This document shows, piece after piece, positions 40,263 through 52,500 of a stretch of DNA of 64,000 nucleotides. Origin of the DNA: Cymodocea nodosa (taxonomy: Eukaryota > Streptophyta > Magnoliopsida > Alismatales > Cymodoceaceae); assembly GCA_036874045.1 (NCBI GenBank), contig CM072335.1:1508001-1572000 (forward strand). Reading direction: 5' to 3'. Within the stretch, counting starts at the first letter, position 1, and each line of letters starts with the position of its first letter. The translations under genes were made by a program, and so were the position numbers. A model generated the notes under the pieces. It was not told the DNA's origin and searched no databases. It saw nothing but the letters and a program-made list of their open reading frames with translations.

Positions 40263-43200
40263 CTAGCTTACCAAAACCATGTCGTCTACCGATGCCTTGG
40301 ATGCAACTAATTCTTCCAGTCTTTTCCATGTCAGTTCTCTTTGCTCTTCCAAGCTTTTAGCATTTGCCATTTTCTCTATGTATTGTCGCTGACACTCCTC
40401 GAAAAGTTCACTGTCCATGTCAAGGAACATCTTCCGGACGTTAGCTGTAAGACCATGAACCGCCTGGTTCCAGTGGCTTTGAATGTTCTTCTCTAGTGCT
40501 TCGAAAATTATAGGAAATATGACGCTGCGGTTCTGGGCAATCAAACTTACAATGTGGTCATTGTTCCACAGGAACAAAGCCCGCTCAGCAACCTGCAATG
40601 GACATTTAGTTTTAGGCAAGGAGAATATATTCAGAATCATGATCTGGAAGCCAGTGCACACCAGAACCATTAAGTTCATTTTTTGTTTCCATAGTATTTT
40701 AGATCATTAAAAATACATTGAAAACAAATCGAAATTTTCCTGTATATTAATAAAAATAAACTTAAATCAACAGAATTTCACATCTATTTTCATATATTCC
40801 TAGATTTGATAATGTCTGAAATAGTGCTTCCGAAAAATACAATCTAAATCAGAATCATAATGACTTGGCCAGAAGAAAAGAAATCAAATGAATTGAATGG
40901 AAGAGAAAAAGGGTAATGGTTTGATGTTTGAATACCATTTCCGCAGACAAAATAGGATGGGGACATACCAAAGTTTCTTATAGTTTAGACAGATTTGATA
41001 TACGCCTTAATACATACAGGGTCAACATGGAAGGTGATTCTAGACAGAGTATTGTTGCTTGGCATCATCTTCACGACTTTAGTCTCTTATGTCAGACAAT
41101 GAAAATCTGGGGAATAAAACATGGATACCGAAGGACACAACTTTCAAAAACATGAAGACAGCCTAAACCGAACAGATAAATGCAAATATCAATCAAAATA
41201 AATAAAAGAAGTTCATATTAAATGTGAGTGACCTTTTTGTTTTTTCACTGTAAAAATGATTGCATTTATCAAAATATGTGAGGAACAAGAAGAGTAAAAT
41301 TATTGTTCGAGGAAAGAATATGGTAGAATTAGGGAGCAAAAAAAAAGTTCAAGGTTTTCACATTCAACTCTGAGGCAGTGGAGATTTACCACAAAAAATA
41401 TTGGTATTGTAGTTGTTCATTCTTACATTCCTGATTTCTACCTTTTTAATTTGTAGATTTACCAAATATCAGCACCACATTTCAAACATATATGTGGAAC
41501 CGCACAAAGTCCGTAAGTTGCAATGAACAGTTTGTACCATTTCTTGTCTACAAAAAGTAAACCATTTGTTATGGTAGTCAAAGCATATACTTATTTTTGT
41601 CTATCTGTTCAAGCCCATATACAAAAAGAGAAAAAGACTTGTACAATAAACATATAAACCTTAAAGGCCAAAATATAAACTCTTGGATTGGTATATAAAA
41701 AAACTGACTTTTCTGGCCAAGGTTATTCCGTATAACGAGGATCATATTTCCTTGAGTGAATAAAGGGTTGGGACTTCCACTTTAACGATAAAAAATAAAA
41801 TATTATATTCTATAATGCATTATGCACCTGATTTTGTCTTCATGGCTGAAGAGAGAAGCCAAAAAGAAGCAGAGAGAGGAGAATAATAAATAACACTAAC
41901 ATGATTATGAGCTACACATTCTATGAAACAATTTATCTCACAATGTGATACCAGCATATGAATGCTTTCACATTATATTATCCATTAAATTACACAATGA
42001 CAAAACTTTTGTCACTAACTCTAACCACACAATTTTGTCTTCTCCCACTTTTAGTCTCACATTATTTAATACAACAAATATTCATTTTGACACATATTGC
42101 AATGAAAGTAAACGCTTCTCCAAATTGACATTGACATTCAAACCAATAACTTTTAACACAAAAATGTGATCAGTGCTTCACCTTTTAATATTGTTCTCAG
42201 TACAACTATTTTGAGGGATAATTCTGAAGAAATTTAGCGTTCTTTCATGTTGAATGCACCTTAAGGTTTACAGTTTGAAGAAATCTAGTAGGGTGAATGC
42301 ATCTTATTGAAAATGCCCAACAAGGACAAAAAAGTTGGCAAAGTTCAAAATAGTGCATGCACTCAGAAGAATCAAATAGTGTCATTGTTGATAACTGGGA
42401 TAATGTGAGAGTTTTGAATCATTTGAAACGTCATAAAGCCAGAAAACACAAAGAAGCACCATAGCGTCCTCTGTACTCAGTGACCCTTTATTGTCCGCTA
42501 CATGATACAAAACTTGAATAAGAAAATGCAAGAAAAAAGTAAAGATCGTGAAATGACATTCATGCTTCTGGCAAAAATCAAGGTTTAAGATAAAAGTTGA
42601 GGGCATCAAAACATGATACAACAGGCAAAGAGAATATCAGCAGAACCCAGTTTTAGGCACCACTAAAACTATGTAGTTCGCCTAAATCCTTTCAGAACCA
42701 AATGATGTGAATTAAAAAAAACATCCAAGCAGTTGTAGAACGAGGGATATTAGTTTGTAGATGCAAGATATTGGGTGGACATGCATCATTACTTAGTTAC
42801 AACAAACAATATTCATTTCTCTTTCTACTTTTTGTATAAAATAAGGAATACACAAGAATGAGAGCTAAACAGTTTGTGAAGGTTACGTTCCAACTCAGGC
42901 TAGCTATTCTTCAATTTTCAACTAAATTCCATGATTTTGATAATTGCATCATTTCATTTACCTCGTTTTGTAATTTTCTGTATGAAAGAGATGGATCGAC
43001 TTGCAGATGCAACCTATGTAGTCATCTCTGTTATAGGACATTCTTATCTAAATTGCATCATTTTATTTCTCTTGCCCTTTATCTTACTTAATGCACCATA
43101 CGCTATCATATGACAGAGAACATGGCTACAATTCAAGAGGCAATAGCAAACATCAAAGTTCAAACCATAAGATGATAACTTAAAAGGGAAATGCGTGCAA

Positions 43201-44390
43201 CCAGTTGTCATGATACAAACCTGAAAGTGTGAACTATTGAGGCAACGGGCAATTTGCCTGAACAGTGGTACCATACATTTCTGAAACTCCGCGGACTGTG
43301 TGACCTCCAGGACCTCCTCCAACTCCCCAAGAAACAACACCTCCTTCTGGCAATTCGTTAACGGCCAATACCTCAGGAGACCTCTTATAACAGTGTCGGC
43401 CAGCTTATAGTCCTTCTCGACGAACTGTGTGATACAGTAAGACAACTGATGGTGGTACAGAGCGACTGATTTGGGCTTATGGAGTGGAATGAGTGCGCGG
43501 ACAAGAAATAACTTGTGCTCCTCCTTCATCGGCAGAGCGAATCCATTAATTATACTCCCAAGAATCTCCAACAGCTCGCCGATCCCGCTGTGCCGCTCAG
43601 TCTCAAATATAAACCGGTAGAATATATTATTGATCGCCTTCCTAATAAAAGGTCGGTGAACCATGAACTTGCCATAAATCCTGTGCAATATCGTCTTGAG
43701 GTACTCCCTCTCCCTTGGATCCTCCGAATTGAACAAATCAAGAAGCCTCAGTACGAAAGAGTGATCCAGGTACCGCTTTGCGATCTTGGTATCGGTATCA
43801 GACGACACAACGTACCGGAGGAGAAGCTCGTACACAATCTGGAGATGGGGCCAGGATGGGTCGTAGTACGGATCCTCCTCCTCGGGATCGGGTGGCTCGG
43901 ACCCGGTGTTCTCGTGCGAGGCCGGCGGCAAACAGCGGAAGACGTTGGTGGAGATCATCCTAACGAGATCCTCCTGCACCTGCTCCGTGATCCTCCCAGA
44001 CCCGGACTGGATGAAATCGACGAGCTCGAGCAGCGTCTGCCTCTTTGCCTCCTTTTCCCTGGGGAACTTGAGCGTGTCTGAGAAATCGAACACGACGGAG
44101 CAGATCTGGAGCTTTCGTAGGAAAAGTCCCTGCCTTTCGGATACGGGTACGTCCCGGAACGGCGGGAGGCTCTCGACGATAACGGCGGAGCCAGCGGGAG
44201 GGTGGGCGGGGTTGTTGCCGCATCGGTCGGGGACGGATTGGGGGAGGACGGAGGAGGACAGGGTGGTGCGGGAGGAGTGGTTGACGGAGGCGGAGGAGGA
44301 GATGGCAGAGGAAGGGACGGGGAAGAAATCAGTTGCCGGGTCGGATTTGGAGGCTTTGCGGTTGCTGCGCTTGATGATTTTGTTGAACAT
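40263..44390 (-). CDS. PP2A regulatory subunit B' (B56 / 57-kDa family)
   Basis: Two exons on the minus strand, 44,390-43,221 and 40,592-40,263, join in phase (SSHFQ to [10 protein letters not shown]) to give 499 residues. B' subunits give protein phosphatase 2A its substrate choice and location; they bind the A scaffold and the catalytic subunit. The N-terminal 95 residues are Ser/Pro-rich and variable. The B56 core follows, with [94 protein letters not shown] and [21 protein letters not shown]. Exon 2 carries the conserved [13 protein letters not shown] and the C-terminal helix with [10 protein letters not shown]. The one large first exon, GC-rich at its start, and one long intron (2.6 kb) fit plant B' genes. 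Which isoform group (beta/theta-like by length) is inference. No lesion is seen. Confidence 0.95.
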
Positions 44391-44555
44391 TGTGGTTGTG
44401 GCCTGGAAGAGCCCTAACCCTAGAGGATGGAATGGTTGTGGATGGGTGGAAGCCGTGGAGAAGAAACCGCCACCATCAGATGATCGGCGGAGGAGAAGAA
44501 GGAAGAGGACAGGGCGGAGGATGACGAGAAACAGGAGAAAGAAAGAAAAGAAGGA

Positions 44556-44565
44556 TTTTTATATA
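44556..44565 (-). promoter_or_regulatory. Candidate TATA box of the PP2A B' gene
   Basis: The minus strand reads TATATAAAAA about 165 bases upstream of the start codon. Next to it is a purine-rich (plus-strand) leader, which is CT-rich in the transcript sense. Confidence 0.45.
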
Positions 44566-44599
44566 TTAAAAATGAAGGGGGGAGAAAATAGAGAAAGAG

Positions 44600-45508
44600 C
44601 CTTTTATTTTATTTACTTAAATACCTTTAAATTAATAATTGTTTTATCTGGCTTAATTGTAACCTAGGATGTTCTTTCCTTAAATCTTATAAGATCTAAA
44701 AAATCAACTACATTATTATTAATCACCTCAATTTTTTTTCTTTTTGGAATGATGATAAAACAAGTTTAACGGATTGATGGTCTTGGTCTTTTTCTTGGTT
44801 GTGCAAAGAGGAAATTAATAGAAAGGAAGATTGAAATTTAATTTTAACAGTTGACTTGGATAAAGAAAGTTTGGTTTAATTTCTTTATAATCAGAAATTA
44901 AAACTTATAACCGTAGAAAATATAATTTAATTACTTTACATTTTATTGCATGTAGATTAACGTCACTTGTTGATTTTGAGGGGTGTTAAAAAGTTCTTCT
45001 GGTAAGAAACTTGAACGGAACCTAATGAAATGGGTCCGGGGTCAAATGATGTTAGTATAAAGAAACTGGAGGGTGGGTCTGAAGCAATGAATAGAATATG
45101 CAAAGATGGGGCGGAAACATAAGAGGTTCATGAAAGAAAAGAAAAATATACGAGTATCAATTAATGTGATGGTATTGGGCAAAGTCCATGTACGTGTGAA
45201 GAGTTGTAAACACATGCACCGTGCAACATGTGAGTCACATAAAAAATAAAAAAAAACTGTGGCTAAATTATAAAAGAGACTAAAAATTATATGTGTCGGT
45301 ACTTACACACACGGTATTTAACGATTAAGTAAAGATTACAAAAGAAAAAAAGAAAGAATACTAATAAGAAACAATGATTGATATCAATTGGTCATCATTG
45401 ATCCCTGTCAATTCAGCTTCACTTATAAACAAACCATACCCCTCGCCAGCACATGAACAGTGACAATACACTGGAACCATAGATTCAGGGACTCCTTTCC
45501 AATAAAAC

Positions 45509-45553
<45 letters not shown>

Positions 45554-46590
45554 CTTTAGTAAGACGTGTGGATAACATTGTCATTTTCAGTCATGTCCAT
45601 GAGTTATTGATGATGCAAATAGTGGGAGATGGCAGATATTTTGCTGGCAATGGAAAGATGGAAACTGCAGGCTGATGTCGATGCCTTGGTTGGACGATAA
45701 CGCATGATGTTGGAAATGGCTGACATTTCCCACTTTCGTCTACTGCATTTATTTCATAGGAACTCAAAATACCCATAAAATATCATTTTCTAAAAGGATT
45801 GACCTTCCACGATTCAATCCTATCACCTCTTGTTCTGTTGATCTTGTTCTCATCACCTGTTGATCAAATTGTATACACATCTTAGAGTAATAAATACAAT
45901 CTATTGATTCGTGGCCAGCTACGTTTGCATCATGAAAGTAAAATTTAACGTCTACAGATTATATTATCATGGCGTTATCTGATTACATTTAAGAAATTTG
46001 CTAATCCATTTTAGATACATTCCAGGTATGGGCATAAAAATAGTCCAAAGTGTAATGGACGCAGGCCCATTAACTTCGTTCTCAACTTTGGGCCGGACTA
46101 TGAATAAAGGGCTCAAGAGATCCTTTAACTACGGGTGAGAGGCTCAATATTAGATCCTTAATAGGCCCATTAACTTCGTTCTTTTATGTACACTTTTCGG
46201 CTATACTACGGTAATATTCTTTTGGCATAAATGTGGCTTAAGGACTTGATAGTATTTTTACTTTTATTTGGATTCAAGACAGTTCCTTGTAGATCATATT
46301 AGTTATAACATTAACATTAGCATTAGTGATTTGATTCAAGGAAATGCTTGCATGCTTAAAACATGGTAGAGAAATGGTGAACATAATATGAAAAGAGAAA
46401 CCTGAAGCCTCCAGAAGGAACATGAACTTCGCGGGCAAAAGTTAACGAAAGTACAAAAAACAGAAACAGTAGCTTAAAATAAGGGCGGAAAGATGAGTGT
46501 GAAGAGAAATACAATTACCAGTCCCAAAAGATAATAGCATTCCAACATATATATAATGATGCAGTAAAGAAAATTTACACCCAAAGATAA
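44600..46590. other. Gene-free spacer with a (TA)n(TG)n microsatellite
   Basis: This holds the upstream region of the PP2A gene and the 3' flank of the WG-rich gene. A TA run followed by a long TG run lies at about 45,510-45,551. No coding sequence is supported. Confidence 0.6.
45510..45551. repeat. (TA)n(TG)n compound microsatellite
   Basis: A short TATATATATA stretch runs directly into about sixteen TG dinucleotides. It has the character of a length-variable marker. Confidence 0.9.
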
Positions 46591-46591
46591 T

Positions 46592-49500
46592 CTACCAACC
46601 TCCCTTTCCAACGTTGCTTCCGTTTCCATCTTTGGGCTTTTCCCAACTCCCTGAAGAACTTTCCCAAACGTTTCTTTTATTTCCATGTGTGTTTGAACCA
46701 CTTGGTTGTGTTTTCTCTTGGTTCCAAATCTTTTGTCCACCATTCCCGTTCCAGTTACCGGAATCGCCTGCTTCACGAGAACTGCTCTTTGCTTCCCAAC
46801 CTCTTTCTCGAGTGTCAGCATCCATGGAAGAACCAGAACCCTTCTCCCAGCCGGTAGTCTTCATTCCGTTTCCATCTTTAGGCTTTTCCCAGATCCCTGA
46901 CAAACTTTCCCAAGCGTGCCCTTTATTTCCATGTGGGTTTGAACCACTTGGTTGTGTTTTCTCTTGGTTCCAAATCTTTTGTCCCGCATTCCTGTTCCAG
47001 TTACTGGAATCGCCAACTTCACGAGAACTGCTCTTTACTTCCCAACCTCTTTCCCAATTGTCAACGTCTGTGGAAGAACCAGAACCCTTCTCCAAGCCAG
47101 TAGTCTGCATTCTGTTTCCATCTTTGGGCTTTTCCCAACTCGTGTTTGAACCAATTGGATGTGTTTTCTCTTGGTTCCAAGTCTTTTGCCCTGCATTCCT
47201 GTTCCAGTTAGTGGTATCATCTGCTCCACGAGAACTGCTCCTCGCTTCCCAACCTCTATTCCGAGTGTCGGAATCCATGAAAGAACCAGAACCCTTCTCC
47301 CAGCAGGTAGTCTGCATTCCGTTTCCATCTCTGGGCTTTTCCCAGCTCCCTGAAGAACTTCCCCAAGCATTTCCGTGTGAGTTTGAACCACTTGGTTGTG
47401 TTTTCTCTTGGTCCCAAATCTTTTGTCCTGCATTCCTGTTCCAGTTACCAGAATCACCTTCTTCGCGAGAACTGCTTTTTGCTTCCCACCCTCTTTCCCA
47501 AGTGTCAGCAGAACCCTTCTCCCACCAGGTGGTCTGTCGATCAGCCCACGTTCTTGGAGGTCCCCATAATTCCTTCTCAGGGGCATTGCTTTTGTCCCAT
47601 CCACAAGATTTCCCAGTATTGGCGTTCATAGATGACTCAGGTCCAGCATTCCAGCCAGTGGTGTCCTTGCCTGCAAATTCAGCTCCTGGTCTTGGGGGCG
47701 CCCAAGAGCGTTTCTCAGTTTCATCACCCTTCCTGATCCATCCCCCTTCTGGCTTCTGGTTCCAGGTGCCCGTTCCAGCCTCCTTGTCTGTTGAAGTAGA
47801 ACCACAAGTACTGGACTGCCAGTCTGTTTTTATTTTTGGTGTTTCCAAAATGCCCTTATCAGTGGACCATCCCCTGCCTTGACCAGAAGACCCTTGGAAG
47901 CCTCCACTTGTCTGTTCTCCTTGATTCCAGCTGCTAAATTCATCTTTTCTCCAGCCACCAAGTTCACGCCTACCATGAGAGTTTTGTTGATTGCCTATAA
48001 ATCTATTAAAATTTCTACCTCTCCCTCTGCTCCTGCCACGGTTTCCATTCCATTCAGAAGACTCACCCCGGTCAAATGACCTGCCTCCACGATTCCAGTT
48101 TCTTGAACGGCCTCCACAATCCCCAGAATCAAAACCACCTCTGCCATCACCACAGTTTCTGCTCCACTCAGATGACTGACAACCTTGATTCCAATTCTCT
48201 GATCGAACACCAGATGGATTCCAACAATGTGAATTGTTACCGTCCGATTCTTTTGGCTTACTCCAACTTCTTCCATCATCATTCCATCCAGTATTTTTGG
48301 TGTCAGAATACGATTTAGATCTATCCCAATTGTTCCCATTACCATTTTCTTCCTTTCCAACATCACCTGACACTTTCAACTTTGTCCAGCTTCCATCATT
48401 ATCAGTTGTTTTAGTGACACTTTTAGCCCAACAAGAAGATTTGTCAGCAGAATTGCCCCAGCCCTTTCCATCATCAGACCATTTGGCCCTCTTTACCGTG
48501 TCAGTTACAGTTTCAGTGTTTGTATTTTCCACTGCCAAACTATGCTTTTTGGGTTTATTCCATGTACTTCCATCATCATTCCAAGAAGATTGATTTCCAC
48601 AAGGTTTTGGTGCTTCCCAATTATCTTTAGCACTGCTAGTTTCATTTGCAGCTGCTCCTTGACTCCAACCAGACTGGTCAAAAGAAGCATTTTTGGCCTC
48701 ATTCCAGTTTCTTCTTTCCTCGTTGTTCCAACCAGATGGCTGCTTGGCGACCCCACAAGCTTCATCAACACCCTGCCTCTCATTATTCCAATCAGAGCCT
48801 TTGTTTCTGTTGAATTCTTTCTGTTGCTCTGAAGTACTCATGTCACATGCAATGGATTTTCCTCTGCCCCAACCATTCCGCTGTTCATCAGCTCCTCCAG
48901 AGCTTTCACTATAATCGAGAGATTTACCTCTTCCTCTACCTTGACCATGCCCCCACCCTCCAAATTGGCTTGGTTTGTTCCAGTTGCTGTGCCAATCTCC
49001 TTCAGGATTAGCTTGCTCTCTGTTATCAGCTCTCTTTTCCCAGGATGACCTTTGATCATTACCAGAAGAGACTGAATTGCCCCAGACTCTACTGTTGTCC
49101 TGGGCATCCTTTTTATTTGGAGAAAATGATGCTTTACCCCAACCATCACCTTCATTTGCTGTGGTGCTTTTACCTTTTACATTCCAAGCATTCCAGTTGC
49201 CGTGCCAATCTCCTTCAGCATTAGCTTGCTCTCTGTTATCAGCTCTCTTTTCCCAGGATGACCTTTGATCATTACCAGAAGAGACTGAATTGCCCCAGCC
49301 TCTACTGTTGTCATGGGCATCCTTTTTATTTGGAGAAAATGATGCTTTACCCCAACCATCACCTTCATTTGCTGTGGTGCTTTTATCTTGTACATTCCAA
49401 GCATTCCAGTTGCTGTGCCAATCTCCTTCAGCATTAGCTTTCTCTCTGTTATCAGCTCTCTTTTCCCAGGATGACCTTTGATCATTACCAGAAGAGACTG

Positions 49501-52500
49501 AATTGCCCCAGCCTCTACTGTTGTACTGGGCATCCTTTTTATTTGGAGAAAATGACGATTTACCCCAACCATCACCTTCATTTGCTGTGGTGCTTTTACC
49601 TTTTACATTCCTAGCATCCATCGAATTTTTAGATGAACCTGAATTTGCATTCCCAGGATTCTCCTCCCAAGCTCCACTATTGGCAACAGAAATATTTTCA
49701 TATTGGGAAGCTAAGGCTTTACCCAAAACATCATCCTCTTTTCTGGTGATTCCTTTTTCCCAGCTATCAGTTGGTTCTTTCACACTAGCAGAACTGTTCC
49801 ATGCTGAGATTTGACCGCTAGATGATAATGCTTTGCCCCAGCAGTCCATGTCCTTCGACTGCTCTGAATCCTTTGATCTCAGAGTACTACTCCAGGGGTC
49901 GGCTCCTTGTGGATTATCTGTAGAATTGAAAAAGCATATCACATAAATAATAGCTGTTCAAAAATTCACGGCACAAAAAAAATAAAAGAATAACAGTACA
50001 AACCAGAATTAACATTTGCAAGCATATCTGATATCTAAAATTTGCACTAAACTTCTCTTGTAAAGGAAAGGAAATTCTCAACTCACTCAGCAAATTCAGC
50101 AAGAAGCATGACAATGTTCCCTAGCTCAAGAACCTTATCACCTCAAAAACATCCTAGACCATAACCAAATCCAGTGATGAACTATATTCTATTCCACATG
50201 AGAGAGACTGGAACTCATAATTGAAGAGAAAAAGAAGAGCAAGAACTTGTAACAGCATATGCTTAACCAACTCAAATAAACCTATACACCTTAAAGGGGA
50301 GAAATAATAAAAGATGAAAAGTAATCCTTTTACAATAAGAATATTAGAATACCAAGTTATCTGATAACAATTTCCATCACTTGAACAAAGAGAATTCTGG
50401 ATGGAATTCATTTAGCTATTATTTAACAGAAGGTGAAGAGAGATATGCTTATCTGAATAAGCAGATAGAATATTTTTAATATGCAGCATTTTTTTTGAAA
50501 ATGTAGAGTTAAACTTATTATTAAGATATAGCAATAAATTAAAGCAAAAGACAATTCCAAATTTCTATTGATTGTATTGCCAACAAAATAGTTTTGATGT
50601 GCTTGTGAAATTGGTCATCCACAAATAGTTTTTTGTAAGTTCTAAGTATTACAATAATCGTTTTCTTTTCTAAGAAACTAGAATAAGAATACATTGGGTC
50701 AAAGGAAATTACCAGAGAGGATATTAAGGACAAATTCAGTGCAAAAAGCTCCCACCAATGTTGGATCTAGGGAGGATGCATTGTACAGTCTTATCTCTAC
50801 AAAGATAAATAAAGAAGTTGTTTCCTAGGATTTAAATCCATGACCTCCAGATTACAATAGAGCCACCGCACCATTATTGGAAGTTCAGGTTGCTATGAAT
50901 TACATGGGTTGCAAGAAGGAAAGTTTGTCAATCATATATCCGGATTTCCCTCTTTCTATGAAGGGTATTAGGGTCAGATATTAGTATCCAATGGTTGACC
51001 ACTTCAAGCAACATCTGTCAGGGCTAGGAATTTCTTATCTTTTGAAGGAAAACTTGCTCATGTTTTGGCAGCGCCGTCCAATCTCCCCATCAGTTATCTG
51101 GCTTTATCCAGGTCCCCACAAGTATTGTGAAGAGGCTGGAAAACATTCAAAATCAGTTCTCTAAAAGGATGGGCATAAAACTTCTCCTTTTGGCCTTCAT
51201 CTGATCTAATGAAATATACTCAGTCAACCTAAACTGGAAGGCAATCTGGGCCTACAAAGATTTCACCCCTGATTTTGTTGGGTAAATCAATATGAAGTCT
51301 CAGGCTAGCTTGGGAGGATCTCAAGTGTCTCTGGGCGAGTATTATGGGTCTGGTTGTGGAATCCAAAACATCAGTTGTTTCAGACTTGGACCAGACTGGC
51401 CAATTGAACGATAGCCAAACCAAGAGATGGTATACTTGCCAATTCTCAATGTCTAGGTTCAACCGTTTTGAGGTTGGACCAGTAGAACCAGTGGCCTGCT
51501 GGTTTGAACAACTGATTCTGGTCTTAACCCATATACCCGATTGAAACCAAATACCCAATTAACTCAAAAATGAAACCCTAAGATAAAATCATCAACCATG
51601 AGACTCACATACAAACGAAAATCATTCCCATCTATGTCCACAGCTGTCACACACCTCTGTTGCACACATGCATCTGCCATGCCTCTTTCATTCCATTGCT
51701 GGTACCGCCACTACCATTACTCACTCATGATGTCTCCACCTTTGTCACCCGTCACCACTATCACTACTCTACCAACAGACACAACACAACCAGGTTTTTC
51801 ATATTTTTTTATTTCCTTTTAAATCATTTAAAAATTACAATGTGTTACTATATGATCTATTTTTTAGTGTTACAAAAAATCTCTTATTCAAAAGAAATTA
51901 TATTTTAAAATTTATTTAAATTTCTGAAAAATAGAAAACTTCTAATTGTACAAATAAGTTATTATTTTTTATTTCATTGAAATATGTTAGTGTTTCAAAG
52001 TCTATCTTTCAATATTTATCTTGTTGATACAATGGAAAATGTTATTTCAAAATATCCTGATCATTGTTATCTTCTTGAATGGTGAATATCCTGATTTTTC
52101 CTATTATTACTGATTTATACGAAATATTAAATTGTTTAATTATTAATTATGACATCATACTGATGTCACTAGTTTGGCTAGTTTGAGTGAGCAATTGAAC
52201 CCATAAACTGACCACAACTTCACTAATCGAAGTTGAGGTCCAATTCAGTTTTGAAAACATTGCTATAAATTGTACAACTGAGAGGGTATCCAGTCTTTGG
52301 AAGGGGTTATCAAGCAAAGGGAGCTATCAAGTGTGGTGTATCGCTGGTGGTAAGTGATGGAAAAGGTGTAAGCTTCTGGTGGGATGGGTGGTAAGATGGA
52401 ACACCATTTACTCAAAAGTGTTTTTAGCCTTAGCATCCATTGCATCTAATATCAAGGTGTGTCTGAGTGCTATGAAAATTCCAAGCAGGGATAAATGTAG

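Noticed and set aside
43515-44667. Plus-strand open frames over PP2A exon 1
   Set aside because: They are shadows of the GC-rich first exon; the minus-strand frame matches the B56 family throughout.
46614-47882. Long plus-strand open frame (422 codons) antisense to the WG-rich exon
   Set aside because: It is a shadow of the repetitive WG-rich coding sequence on the other strand; its Phe/Pro/Ser-rich pattern simply mirrors the repeats.
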